DNA of 31,814 bases from assembly GCA_023442755.1 (NCBI GenBank), contig JAEZXS010000056.1, positions 1 to 31,814 of the forward strand. Direction: 5' to 3'. Below the pieces are notes generated by a model. It had not been told where the DNA came from, searched no databases, and was given only the letters and a program-made list of their open reading frames with translations. Position numbers and translations under genes: made by a program. Origin of the DNA: Pseudomonadota bacterium (GTDB taxonomy: Bacteria > Desulfobacterota > Syntrophobacteria > Syntrophobacterales > Syntrophobacteraceae). Each line of letters starts with the position of its first letter. Position 1 is the stretch's first letter. Positions 16,580 through 24,571 of the stretch are shown piece after piece.

Positions 16580-17803
16580 ATGCGCACTCAAGAGCCTGCA
16601 GTTGAATTTGTGGAATTGCTTCTCACCGCGGAAATCTATAATCGGATTCAGAAGCTGGCGGAGGCCGATCTGCCTCCGGAAATCCGGGACCACTATCTTG
16701 ACCCGGCAACCGGGAAAGTGGCTCGCCCGATCAGGATCACCATCGAGGACGCGGAGAAGATCTGCGGCTTCGACAGCATTAAGGACATCGTTGCGGAGCT
16801 GCCCTTCCTGGAACTGAACGAATCCGAGAATGCAATCAGTCTTACCGGGTTTGACAACGGTACGAGCTGGTTTTCCAACCAGGACACCTTCGACCTGATA
16901 CAGACCAACCCCGTCCTTGCCCACTACTATTCGAAATTCGATCCGAACGTCAGCTACCCCGAAGCACGGGTGGTGAACCAGTCGGTCTTTGCCGGCAAGG
17001 GGCTCGAAGCCCGGATAGAGAAGCTCTACGGCGAAGAATCCGAAAACCTTCTGAAACTTGTGAGCATAAAAACCCCGGAAGAGGTGAGAAATCAGCTCGA
17101 GGACCTGGTCCTTACGGACGAGCAGCGAGATGAAATAGCCAAGGCGGGCAAAGCCATGGAGTACAGACAGTATCTGAAGGATATCGGCCTGTACGAAATC
17201 GGGAAGATCCTTTTTGTCGGTCCTCCCGGAACGGGGAAAACGTCTTCTGCCCGTGCGCTTTCCCGGTGGTTCGGGCTCCCTCTGGTCGAGGTGAGGCTCT
17301 CCATGATCGTCAGCGCCTATCTGGGGGAGACGTCCAAGAACATAGACAACGTTTTCATGCTGGCAAAAAAGCTCAGCCCGTGCATCCTTTTCATCGATGA
17401 ATTCGACTTCGTCGCAAAGTCGAGGGCATCGGACGACCATGGCGCGATCAAAAGGGCGGTGAATACGCTTTTGAAGGCCATCGACGACGTGAGTCTGGTG
17501 GAAGACGGCGTCCTGCTGATCGGCGCGACCAACTACCCGCAGCTCCTTGACCATGCGGCCTGGAGGCGTTTCGACAAGGTCATGAGCTTTGCCGTTCCCG
17601 ATGACGAAATGCGGCGCAGGATCGATGCTGGAGAATTGATTCGGCACATTTCCGTGATATATGTCCTATTCGTTGCTATAAGTCTTATCGGATTTTATAA
17701 GTTGTTGTCATCAGGCATCTGCAGGGCGGGCTCCGGTTTTGGGCCGGCCCTGCAAATCCCCGCGATTGTCCGCAAGGCGGTCGGCCTGCCTCAATACCTT
17801 TAA
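16580..17803 (+). CDS. AAA ATPase (CDC48/FtsH-like core) with replaced C-terminus
   Basis: The product is 407 residues from the ATG at 16580 (CGGAG RBS). An earlier in-frame start adds 26 unlikely residues. Residues 1-205 form an N-terminal region with no family I recognise. The AAA core has Walker A GPPGTGKT (214-221), Walker B CILFIDEFD (268-276), sensor-1 Asn318 in GATNYP, and arginine-finger candidates Arg329/Arg330 (AAWRRFD). Such enzymes remodel or unfold proteins as hexamers. Soon after VPDDEMRRRI (about residue 348) the helical lid that should follow is absent. Instead there is a hydrophobic stretch (about 356-374) and then residues encoded by a GC-rich repeat-like element. The lid with sensor-2 is therefore missing, and the protein may be inactive or altered. 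It could be annotated as a C-terminally truncated pseudogene. Confidence 0.75.
   Translation: MRTQEPAVEFVELLLTAEIYNRIQKLAEADLPPEIRDHYLDPATGKVARPIRITIEDAEKICGFDSIKDIVAELPFLELNESENAISLTGFDNGTSWFSNQDTFDLIQTNPVLAHYYSKFDPNVSYPEARVVNQSVFAGKGLEARIEKLYGEESENLLKLVSIKTPEEVRNQLEDLVLTDEQRDEIAKAGKAMEYRQYLKDIGLYEIGKILFVGPPGTGKTSSARALSRWFGLPLVEVRLSMIVSAYLGETSKNIDNVFMLAKKLSPCILFIDEFDFVAKSRASDDHGAIKRAVNTLLKAIDDVSLVEDGVLLIGATNYPQLLDHAAWRRFDKVMSFAVPDDEMRRRIDAGELIRHISVIYVLFVAISLIGFYKLLSSGICRAGSGFGPALQIPAIVRKAVGLPQYL
17720..17754 (+). repeat. Hairpin repeat at the 3' end of the AAA gene
   Basis: TGCAGGGC and GCCCTGCA form an 8-bp stem with a further GC-rich inner stem. It lies inside the reading frame of the replaced AAA tail and 63 bp before a REP copy. 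This suggests that the whole stretch from about 17625 to 17842 is non-coding repeat DNA that became fused to the gene. Confidence 0.55.
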
Positions 17804-17816
17804 ATTTGTGAAACCA

Positions 17817-17842
17817 TCGCGGCTATAAGCCGCTCCCACAAG
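17817..17842 (+). repeat. REP-type palindrome, family 1, copy 1
   Basis: TCGCGGCTATAAGCCGCTCC followed by CACAAGT; the palindromic core is GCGGCTATAAGCCGC. Related copies lie at 24407-24426 and 24572-24599, all in the same orientation and all between genes. Confidence 0.8.
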
Positions 17843-18581
17843 TTGATGTGCATTGCATGCAACAGGTTTCTTATTGGATTGCCGGTGTTGGCTGATCGCG
17901 TGCCTCCCGCCGAAGCAGGTCCTGTCGCATCGCATTGGACCGGCATCAGCAAAAGGTCGCTCGCATCTGCTGGTGAAAAGGAGTTCTTTTTCAAAACCGC
18001 CTAACGCGGACTTCGAGCCTTCCCCGACGCACATTATGCATCCTGGAGGGCTTCTTCCGGCACCGATCGTACGGGGAAGGGTTTGATCCGGTCGGAAGAT
18101 GAGGCGGGGAGGGGCGGAGGGCGCCCGCAATGCACAGCCGCTTTTTCGCGCCGCGTTTTGTTTGGGAGCGGCAACGGGAGCGGGTGCGGAGGCATCGATT
18201 GTGACTTTTTACTTGAGCGGCCGGCCCGAATGTGCTAGATATGGCAATCATGGCCCAATTGGCCTGGGCAATTTCGGTTCCGACCATCCATGCACATACT
18301 CGTCCGGCTAATCTGTGAAAAAGCTCATTTGACTCTTTGATCCAGAGATTCTCCTTTACTATGAAACTCTACAATATTATTTGTAATCCGCCTCGCAAAG
18401 GCCTGTGCGGAGGTCGTGGGGGTTGCAGGTGGCGACCGCTGTGGTCCTTTCTGGGCCGGGGGGTGGCCATGCCCGGATTTCCTGTTTCGGTGGCCGTTTT
18501 AGCAATAAAACGGTTGTGAGTAAGTTAACAAGGGTGGCGGATGTTTTGTGCTTAGTGTGGCGTAATGCATAGAAAAAGTTG
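17843..18581. other. Long intergenic region upstream of the hydrogenase genes
   Basis: About 740 bp without a supportable gene. The visible structure is a GNRA-loop hairpin at 18494-18513, CCGTTTTA-GCAA-TAAAACGG, with a perfect 8-bp stem, and G-rich runs near 18415-18475. Short open frames on both strands have no RBS or protein-like composition. The hairpin and G-rich segment could belong to a regulatory leader of a longer upstream transcript; no known riboswitch was recognised. Confidence 0.4.
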
Positions 18582-18610
18582 TTGCAACTATTATGCACTA
18601 ACACTAGAAT
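18582..18610 (+). promoter_or_regulatory. Candidate sigma-70 promoter of the hydrogenase operon
   Basis: TTGCAA (18582-18587), a 17-bp spacer, then TAGAAT (18605-18610), a 5/6 match to TATAAT. It would give a leader of about 65 nt. The -35 box overlaps a perfect palindrome GTTGCAAC (18581-18588), which could be a repressor or activator site. No sigma-54 GG-N10-GC element was found nearby. Confidence 0.4.
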
Positions 18611-18683
18611 GCTTTTTCATTTTTAAGGGCTAGCATCCGTTGATAAATGCTTCACATTTGGTTGAGGCCTTCAGGAGGATCTC

Positions 18684-19622
18684 ATGAATCAGGGAAAGTG
18701 TCTGGAAACAAGGCTGGAGCGGAAGGGAATCTCACGAAGAGATTTCATGAAGTACTGCACTATGCTTACTGCAACAATGGGTCTGTCTTCCTCGTATGTA
18801 TCCAAAGTGGCAGCTGCAATAGCCAATGCTCCCCGGACCCCCGTGGTCTGGCTGGCGTTTGCAGAGTGTACGGGTTGCGCCGAATCCGCACTGCGAACGA
18901 TGTATCCCTGGATTGACGAGCTGGTGCTGGATATCATTTCCCTCGACTATCATGAAACGATAATGGCGCCTTCCGGGACCGCCGCGGAAAAATCCCTCCA
19001 CGACACCATTACGAAGCACCAGGGCAAGTTCATCTGCATCGCCGACGGCGCCATTCCTACCGCCAACAACGGGCAGTGGGGCACGGTGGGCGGCAAGACC
19101 ATGATGGAAATAGCCAAGGAAGTATGCCCCAAGGCCCTGGCCACCATCTGCATCGGCACCTGTGCATCCTACGGCGGGCTCCCCGCGGCCGCTCCCAACC
19201 CGAGCGGGGCAAAGAGCGTCAGCGAAGTGACCGGCCTAAAGACTTTGAACATTCCCGGTTGTCCTCCCAATCCCATCAACCTGGTGGGAACAATTGTGAA
19301 TTACCTCCTTTTCGGAAAGCTTCCCGAACTCGACGACAAGGGCCGTCCCCTGTTCGCCTATGGCAAAACCATTCACGACCAGTGCCCCAAACGGTCGCAT
19401 TTTGAAAACGGCGAATTCGTGACCTCCTTCGGGTCTGAGGAAGCCAAGAAAGGCTACTGCCTCTACCAGATGGGATGCAAGGGACCGGAAACCTACAACA
19501 ACTGCCCCATAGTCAAGTTCAACGATGGAACGAGCTGGCCGGTCCAGGCGGGCCATCCCTGCATCGGATGCAGCGAGCCCAATTTCTGGGATAAATTCAC
19601 GCCCTTCTACAAATCATCCTAG
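18684..19622 (+). CDS. hynB: Periplasmic [NiFe] hydrogenase, small (Fe-S) subunit
   Basis: This 312-residue precursor has a Tat signal (SRRDFMK at 17-23, cleavage near 45-50). It carries the full set of cluster ligands: proximal [4Fe-4S] Cys62, Cys65, Cys160, Cys193; distal [4Fe-4S] His231, Cys234, Cys259, Cys265; medial [3Fe-4S] Cys274, Cys293, Cys296, with Pro275 where a fourth ligand would be. It passes electrons from the active site in the large subunit to a periplasmic carrier, probably a cytochrome c3. There is no C-terminal membrane anchor, so the enzyme is soluble and periplasmic, as in Desulfovibrio group 1 enzymes. The RBS is AGGAGG at 18673-18678. It is followed after 73 bp by the large subunit. 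Some authors name this subunit HydA or HynA. Confidence 0.96.
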   Translation: MNQGKCLETRLERKGISRRDFMKYCTMLTATMGLSSSYVSKVAAAIANAPRTPVVWLAFAECTGCAESALRTMYPWIDELVLDIISLDYHETIMAPSGTAAEKSLHDTITKHQGKFICIADGAIPTANNGQWGTVGGKTMMEIAKEVCPKALATICIGTCASYGGLPAAAPNPSGAKSVSEVTGLKTLNIPGCPPNPINLVGTIVNYLLFGKLPELDDKGRPLFAYGKTIHDQCPKRSHFENGEFVTSFGSEEAKKGYCLYQMGCKGPETYNNCPIVKFNDGTSWPVQAGHPCIGCSEPNFWDKFTPFYKSS

Positions 19623-19695
19623 ATCGCGTTCTGTTATACGAAATAACCGAGAGAAACGAATTTTCTCAAAGATATACGCATAAAAGGAGAAACTC

Positions 19696-21339
19696 ATGGC
19701 GCGAGTTGTCATAGACCCGATCACCAGGATCGAGGGTCATCTTAAGATCGAAGTAGAAGTGGCGAACGGAAAGGTAGCAAATGCATGGAGCAGTTCGACC
19801 CTGTTTCGCGGGATCGAAATCATGCTCCAGGGCAGAGACCCCAGGGATGCGTACCTTTTCACGCAGCGCGCATGCGGCGTCTGTACTTACATCCACGGCC
19901 TCGCATCCATCCGCGCGGTTGACAGTGCGGTCGGTGTAGCCATTCCCGACAATGCCCGCCTCATCCGCAACCTGCTCCACGGCGCGCATTACCTCCACGA
20001 CCACATGGTCCATTTCTATCACCTGCACGCTTTGGACTGGGTCGACGTGGTGAGCGCCCTGAAGGCCGATCCGAAAAAAGCGGCCGACCTTGCCGCCCAG
20101 GTTTCCCCCAACAGCACCAAGACCGGTATCAACGACCTCAAGGCGGTTCAGGCCAGGGTCAAGAAATTCGTCGAAAGCGGACAGCTCGGAATCTTCTCCA
20201 ACGGATACTGGGGCCACCCCGCCTACAAGCTTCCCCCCGAAGTCAACCTGATCGCGGTTGCCCACTACCTCGACGCTCTGCGCCAGCAGGCCCGCACCGC
20301 CCGGATGCTCGCCATTTTCGGCGGTAAGAACCCGCATCTGCAAAGCCTGGTGGTCGGCGGCGTGAGCTGCGCGACCGAAGTCAATCCTTCCCGGATCGCA
20401 GAATTCAAGTACATGTGGAAGGAAACGATGGACTTCGTCAATAACGTCTACATCCCCGATGTTCTTGCCGTTGCCGGCTTCTACAAGGATTGGGGCAAGA
20501 TCGGCGGGACCCAGAATTTCCTGGTCTACGGCGATTTCCCGCAGACGGCCAAGGAACCCGACAGCTTCATGTTCCCGCGCGGGGCGATTTTCAAGCGGAA
20601 CCTCGCCCAGGTTGCGCCTGTCGACGTCAACCTGATCACGGAAGAGATCAAGCACAGCTGGTACGAAGGCGATCCCAAGGGCCTGAATCCGGCCAAGGGC
20701 GAAACCAAGCCGTCTTTCGACAAATACGACACCGAAAAACGCTACAGCTGGATGAAGGCGCCGCGCTACAAGGGCGAACCCATGGAAGTCGGCCCGCTGG
20801 CGCGCGTCCTGGTTGCCTACGGCAAGGGCGACCCGAAGGTCAAGCCCGCGGTCGACGCAGTCCTGAAAAAGCTCGCCATTCCGCCCGACGCCCTGTTCTC
20901 GACTCTTGGCAGAACAGCCGCCCGCGCGATCGAAACCAAGGTTATCGGCGACGCGATGGAAGGCTGGATGAACCAGCTGGTCGAAAACCTGAAGAAGGGC
21001 GATTCCAACGTGTGCACGGACTGCCAGATTCCGGCCGAAGGCGCGGGGGCGGGCCTCAACGACGTTCCCCGCGGCGCCCTCGGGCACTGGATCAACATCA
21101 AGGACCAGAAGATCGCCAACTATCAGATGGTTGTGCCTTCCACCTGGAACATCGGCCCCCGCGATGCGGCCGACAAGATGGGCCCCCTGGAACAGGCCCT
21201 GGTTGGAACGCCGGTTGCCGATCCGAAGCGTCCGATCGAAATCCTGCGCACCGTCCACTCCTTCGATCCCTGCATCGCCTGCGGCGTGCATGTGATCGAT
21301 CCGCAGACCAACGAAGTGTACAAATTTAAAGTTGTCTAA
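19696..21339 (+). CDS. hynA: Periplasmic [NiFe] hydrogenase, large (catalytic) subunit
   Basis: The product is 547 residues. The N-terminal L1 motif RACGVCTYIHG supplies Cys60 and Cys63, and the C-terminal L2 motif DPCIACGVH supplies Cys526 and Cys529. These four bind the Ni-Fe(CN)2CO centre. All four are Cys codons, so this is not a [NiFeSe] enzyme. A 15-residue tail (VIDPQTNEVYKFKVV) follows His532 and is removed by a maturation protease after metal insertion. The enzyme interconverts H2 with protons and electrons; in a syntroph or sulfate reducer it may take up H2 or release it. It has no signal of its own and is exported with the small subunit through Tat. The RBS AAAGGAG is strong, and an intrinsic terminator follows 23 bp after the stop. 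Confidence 0.97.
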   Translation: MARVVIDPITRIEGHLKIEVEVANGKVANAWSSSTLFRGIEIMLQGRDPRDAYLFTQRACGVCTYIHGLASIRAVDSAVGVAIPDNARLIRNLLHGAHYLHDHMVHFYHLHALDWVDVVSALKADPKKAADLAAQVSPNSTKTGINDLKAVQARVKKFVESGQLGIFSNGYWGHPAYKLPPEVNLIAVAHYLDALRQQARTARMLAIFGGKNPHLQSLVVGGVSCATEVNPSRIAEFKYMWKETMDFVNNVYIPDVLAVAGFYKDWGKIGGTQNFLVYGDFPQTAKEPDSFMFPRGAIFKRNLAQVAPVDVNLITEEIKHSWYEGDPKGLNPAKGETKPSFDKYDTEKRYSWMKAPRYKGEPMEVGPLARVLVAYGKGDPKVKPAVDAVLKKLAIPPDALFSTLGRTAARAIETKVIGDAMEGWMNQLVENLKKGDSNVCTDCQIPAEGAGAGLNDVPRGALGHWINIKDQKIANYQMVVPSTWNIGPRDAADKMGPLEQALVGTPVADPKRPIEILRTVHSFDPCIACGVHVIDPQTNEVYKFKVV

Positions 21340-21361
21340 TGTTCCATTTTTGGATACTTGT

Positions 21362-21399
21362 AGGGAATCCGGTCTATTAAGGGCCGGGTTCCCTTTTTT
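21362..21399 (+). terminator. Intrinsic terminator after the hydrogenase large subunit
   Basis: AGGGAA-T-CCGG pairs with CCGG-G-TTCCCT and is followed by TTTTTT. It should end most transcripts after the structural genes, so the maturation genes downstream depend on read-through or a separate promoter. This would keep their level below that of the structural subunits. Confidence 0.85.
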
Positions 21400-21428
21400 G
21401 TTCCTGGGGAGAATCAACGCGCGGCCTC

Positions 21429-21442
21429 GCCTTACGTAAGGC
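21429..21442. promoter_or_regulatory. Perfect 14-bp palindrome before the maturation protease gene
   Basis: GCCTTACGTAAGGC lies 24 bp before the protease start and has extra partial pairing on both sides. It could be a regulator site or a structural element; no factor can be named. Confidence 0.35.
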
Positions 21443-21465
21443 TGGGCGCGGAAGGGATCTGTTTC

Positions 21466-21981
21466 ATGCCGGGTAAGCGAATACTGGTGCTCGGGGTCGG
21501 GAATATCCTGCTCGGTGACGAGGGTACCGGGGTCCGGGTGATCGAAAAACTCGAAGACGAATACTCTTTTTCCGGAAACGTCGAACTTCTCGACGGCGGG
21601 ACGCTCGGGCTGCGGCTATTGGACCCCATTGTCGAATCCGGTTATGTTATCGTGGTGGATGTCGTGCGCGGGGGAGGCGTTCCGGGCAGTATCTACAGGA
21701 TCACCCAGGACGAAATGTCCAAAAAACTGCCCTACAAGAGTTCGCTCCATGAACTCAACCTGGTGGAGACCCTGGTTTTTGCCGAAGAACTCGGGAACCG
21801 CCCCGAAGCGGTCGTGATCGGAGTGGAGCCCGGGGACTGGACCTCGTGGAGCACGGAGCTTACCGAACCCGTGCGCAACCGGCTGGAGGATATCGTGGCC
21901 CGGGTGCTCGAAGAAGTTGAGAGGGCAGGCGGGACCTGGCGAAAACTGGAAACGCCCGCTCGCATAAAACGGGTGGTATAA
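21466..21981 (+). CDS. hynC: Hydrogenase maturation endopeptidase (HyaD/HybD/HupD family)
   Basis: The product is 171 residues. The family's nickel-sensing ligands are present: Glu19 in GDEGTGV, Asp65 in VVDVVRGG, and His95 in SSLHELNL. The N-terminal strand ILVLGVGNILLGDEG is typical. It cleaves the C-terminal tail of the large subunit after the His of the L2 motif once nickel is in place. The location directly after the hydrogenase structural genes fits that substrate. It ends 172 bp before hypC, with a REP-like palindrome between. An AGGGAT-like weak RBS precedes the ATG. Confidence 0.93.
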   Translation: MPGKRILVLGVGNILLGDEGTGVRVIEKLEDEYSFSGNVELLDGGTLGLRLLDPIVESGYVIVVDVVRGGGVPGSIYRITQDEMSKKLPYKSSLHELNLVETLVFAEELGNRPEAVVIGVEPGDWTSWSTELTEPVRNRLEDIVARVLEEVERAGGTWRKLETPARIKRVV

Positions 21982-22047
21982 TCCATCGGTTTGGACTACA
22001 ACTTTGCCCGTCACTCCAGCGTCTCGGCCGTGAACGCGAAAGGCCCC

Positions 22048-22079
22048 GGATTCCGGCCTTCGCCGGAATGACGAAAATG
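22048..22079 (+). repeat. REP-type palindrome, family 2, copy 1
   Basis: GGATTCCGGCCTTCGCCGGA followed by ATGACGAAAATG; the core stem is TTCCGGC..GCCGGAA. A close copy lies at 24518-24549. This type of intergenic palindrome is common in proteobacterial genomes. Confidence 0.75.
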
Positions 22080-22153
22080 CAGGTGCACCAGCGGGAAAGC
22101 TCCCCTCGGCTGCCATTCCCGGTATTGGGCTTTGCCCTGAGAGGAAGATTACG

Positions 22154-22396
22154 ATGTGTCTGGCAATTCCCGGTGAAATAGTTTCGATAGAAGATGGAGT
22201 CGCTACGGTGCGTATCGGCGAGGCATTGAGGAAGGCATCTCTCATGCTGCTCCCGGATGAGCCCCGGTTGGGCGACTACGTTATCGTCCACGCCGGATTT
22301 GCCCTGAATGTGCTCGACCCGGAAGAAGCCCGGGAATCTCTGCGCATCATTCAGGAAATGGCCACCTTAGCTGCGGATGACGAAACGGTAGCATGA
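22154..22396 (+). CDS. hypC: HypC/HybG-family hydrogenase maturation chaperone
   Basis: This 80-residue protein begins MCLAIPGEIV; the Cys at position 2 is the invariant residue that carries the Fe(CN)2CO precursor and contacts the hydrogenase large subunit. The length and the later GDYVIVHAGFAL stretch fit the family. The RBS GAGAGGAAG sits 6-7 bp before the ATG. The stop overlaps the start of the ACT-domain gene as ATGA, so the two are translationally coupled. The other hyp genes are not in this window. Confidence 0.95.
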   Translation: MCLAIPGEIVSIEDGVATVRIGEALRKASLMLLPDEPRLGDYVIVHAGFALNVLDPEEARESLRIIQEMATLAADDETVA

Positions 22397-22944
22397 AAAA
22401 AATTATCATTTCTGTTCTTGGGCACGATCGGCCCGGCATCATTGCCGCTGTCTCGGACGTGCTTCTCAAAACCGGCTGCAATATCGAGGATGTTAGTCAG
22501 ACCATTCTGCAGACGGAATTTGCCGGCGTATTCATAGCTTCCAGGCCGGACGGCCTGGCGCTTGGCGAACTGCTCGCCCGGCTTTGCGACAAGCTCGGTC
22601 CCATGGGGCTTTCCGTTCTGGCTCGCGAAATGGAGAGCGCCGTGTCCTGGAATCCTCCTCCGAGCGAGCCTTTTGTCATTACGACGCTCGGTCCCGACAG
22701 GCTTGGCCTGGTTGCGGGCATCACGGAGCTTCTGTCCCGTTACGGGGTGAATATCTCCAACCTCAAGGCCGTTTTCCGCGGCGGCGACGATCCGCGCGCG
22801 AACATCATGATCTACGAGGTGGATATACCTGCCAATGTCGATCAGCACCGGTTCCGCGAAGAGCTGTGCGCCCGCGGCCGGGAACTGGGCCTCGACATGA
22901 GCCTCCAGCACAGGGAAATATTCGAAACCATCCACAGAGTCTAA
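22393..22944 (+). CDS. Double ACT-domain protein (GcvR-like)
   Basis: This 183-residue protein has two ACT domains: residues 1-80 starting KIIISVLGHDRPGIIAAV, and about 93-175 starting FVITTLGPDRLGLVAGI. Each has the DRPG or DRLG turn where ACT domains bind amino acids. The arrangement matches the glycine cleavage repressor GcvR and related free-standing ACT proteins, which act through ligand binding and have no DNA-binding domain. The effector and target here are unknown. It overlaps hypC by 4 bp and is followed after 23 bp by a UPF0210 protein. ACT plus UPF0210 is a known gene pair in bacteria, but coupling to hypC is less usual. Confidence 0.88.
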   Translation: MKKIIISVLGHDRPGIIAAVSDVLLKTGCNIEDVSQTILQTEFAGVFIASRPDGLALGELLARLCDKLGPMGLSVLAREMESAVSWNPPPSEPFVITTLGPDRLGLVAGITELLSRYGVNISNLKAVFRGGDDPRANIMIYEVDIPANVDQHRFREELCARGRELGLDMSLQHREIFETIHRV

Positions 22945-22967
22945 TCCAACCTTATCCGGATAAATAC

Positions 22968-24341
22968 ATGCTGAGCGATAGAGAAGTCATTTCCACGCTG
23001 GAGATGCTCAGAAACGAGCATCTCGATGTCCGAACCGTCACACTCGGGGTCAGCCTGTTCGATTGTGCAAGCCAGGACCCGGGCAAGTTCATCCGCAACA
23101 TGCAGGACAAGATACGGCACCTTGCCGGAAGCCTGGTCCGGGTCTGCGACGAGGTCGGGGTCCGGTACGGCATTCCGATCGTGAACAAGAGAATCGCGGT
23201 AAGCCCGATTGCGGTTGCCGCATGTCCGTTCGGCCCGGATGCAATGGTGGATATCGCGAAAGCCCTGGACAGCGCCGCACGGGATGTCGGGGTGGATTTT
23301 ATCGGGGGATTCAGCGCACTGGTCGAAAAAGGTTTTACCTCGGGCGACCGGGCCCTGATCGAAGCCATTCCGGAAGCCCTTGCGCAGACCGACCACGTTT
23401 GCTCATCGATAAACGTGGCGTCCACGCGCGCCGGAATCAATATGGATGCAGTCTACCTCATGGGGAAGACGATCCGCAGGGCTGCGGAGCTTACCCGCGA
23501 TCGCGACGGGATCGGCTGCGCCAAGCTGTGTGTCTTTGCAAACATTCCGGAAGACGTTCCCTTCATGGCCGGCGCCTACCTGGGGGTGGGGGAGCCCGAT
23601 TCGGTGATAAACGTGGGCGTAAGCGGACCGGGGGTTGTCAGGAAAGCCATAGACCGCGCCCGGGCGGCCAATCCCCGGCTCGATCTCGGTGAGCTTGCTG
23701 ATCTCATCAAGCGTACCGCGTTCAAGGTCACCAAGGTGGGCGAGCTGATCGGAAGACATGTCGCGCGCAAGCTCGGGGCCACCTTCGGAGTGGTCGACCT
23801 TTCGCTTGCACCGACTCCGAATGTTGGGGACAGCGTCGGGGAAATCTTTCAGAGCCTTGGGCTGGGGAGCATAGGAGTTCCGGGAACGACGGCCGCTCTT
23901 GCGCTGATAAACGACGCGGTAAAGAAGGGCGGGTCCTTCGCCAGTTCTTACGTAGGCGGGCTGAGTGGGGCCTTCATTCCGGTGAGTGAAGATCTTAATA
24001 TAGCGGAAGCCGCTCGCAACGGGTGCCTGTCCATCGAGAAGCTGGAAGCTATGACCAGCGTCTGCTCGGTCGGTCTGGATATGATTGCGCTTGCGGGCGA
24101 CACGTCACCGGAGACTCTTGCCGGAATCATTGCCGACGAGATGGCAATAGGGGTGATCAACCGCAAGACGACGGCCGCCCGCCTGATCCCGGTGCCGGGA
24201 AAGAAAGCGGGCGAAAAGGCGTTTTTCGGCGGACTTCTCGGCGAGGCGACCATCATTCCGGTGCGCAGCATGAACGGTTCGGGAGGGTTCATCTCCCTGG
24301 GAGGCCGCATTCCGGCCCCGATTCAGAGTTTGACTAACTAA
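22968..24341 (+). CDS. PFL/UPF0210 (DUF711) family protein
   Basis: This 457-residue protein starts MLSDREVISTLEMLRNEHLD, a start typical of the UPF0210 family (about 450 residues). The frame is open well upstream, but that part overlaps the ACT gene in another frame, so the ATG at 22968 is right. Conserved stretches include CSSINVASTRAGINMDAV and SGPGVV. The protein is distantly related to pyruvate formate-lyase-like folds, but I see no glycyl-radical motif. The cellular role is not established. The adjacent ACT protein is its usual partner and may sense an amino acid for it. Confidence 0.9.
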   Translation: MLSDREVISTLEMLRNEHLDVRTVTLGVSLFDCASQDPGKFIRNMQDKIRHLAGSLVRVCDEVGVRYGIPIVNKRIAVSPIAVAACPFGPDAMVDIAKALDSAARDVGVDFIGGFSALVEKGFTSGDRALIEAIPEALAQTDHVCSSINVASTRAGINMDAVYLMGKTIRRAAELTRDRDGIGCAKLCVFANIPEDVPFMAGAYLGVGEPDSVINVGVSGPGVVRKAIDRARAANPRLDLGELADLIKRTAFKVTKVGELIGRHVARKLGATFGVVDLSLAPTPNVGDSVGEIFQSLGLGSIGVPGTTAALALINDAVKKGGSFASSYVGGLSGAFIPVSEDLNIAEAARNGCLSIEKLEAMTSVCSVGLDMIALAGDTSPETLAGIIADEMAIGVINRKTTAARLIPVPGKKAGEKAFFGGLLGEATIIPVRSMNGSGGFISLGGRIPAPIQSLTN

Positions 24342-24406
24342 AGCCCATTGCCGTCAACTTGGCGACGAATGACAGCCGCCAAGAAATCAAGTACTTGTGG
24401 ATCTAA

Positions 24407-24426
24407 TCGCGGCTGTAAGCCGCTCC
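24407..24426 (+). repeat. REP-type palindrome, family 1, copy 2
   Basis: TCGCGGCTGTAAGCCGCTCC; matches the copy at 17817 except for one transition in the loop, and diverges after CTCC. Confidence 0.78.
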
Positions 24427-24436
24427 GACTGTTGAA

Positions 24437-24549
24437 AAAGCCCCCAATCCGTCGCCCCGACGAACCCCGGATCGGGTCCGGGGCAGGCATCGGGGTCCAG
24501 AAGGGCTTGAAAACACTGGGTTCCGGCTTCCGCCGGAATGACAATGATG
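24437..24549 (+). repeat. Composite repeat with family 2 REP copy
   Basis: This stretch combines a stem CCCCGGA-TCGGG-TCCGGGG (24465-24483), a GGCATCGGGGTCC segment, and GGGTTCCGGCTTCCGCCGGA (24518-24537) followed by ATGACAATGATG. The last part matches the repeat at 22048-22079. It has the look of a genome-wide multi-copy intergenic element. Confidence 0.65.
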
Positions 24550-24571
24550 ATTTTAGGGTTTGTCATCAATC

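Noticed and set aside
16562..17647. 361-codon open frame antisense to the AAA ATPase
   Set aside because: The sense strand has Walker A, Walker B and sensor-1 in order; the antisense frame has none.
17711..18130. 139-codon minus-strand frame over the REP region
   Set aside because: It reads through the REP copy and hairpin, giving the peptide style typical of translated intergenic repeats; no RBS or domain.
21270..21300. Possible [NiFeSe] hydrogenase
   Set aside because: The L2 motif uses TGC for both metal-binding residues; there is no TGA for selenocysteine.
19666..21417. 583-codon open frame antisense to the hydrogenase large subunit
   Set aside because: It mirrors a certain, strongly conserved gene and has no domain or RBS; long antisense frames are expected in GC-rich coding DNA.
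22584..22967. Upstream extension of the UPF0210 frame
   Set aside because: This part overlaps the ACT gene in another frame and reads as an Arg-rich non-protein sequence; the family start is at 22968.
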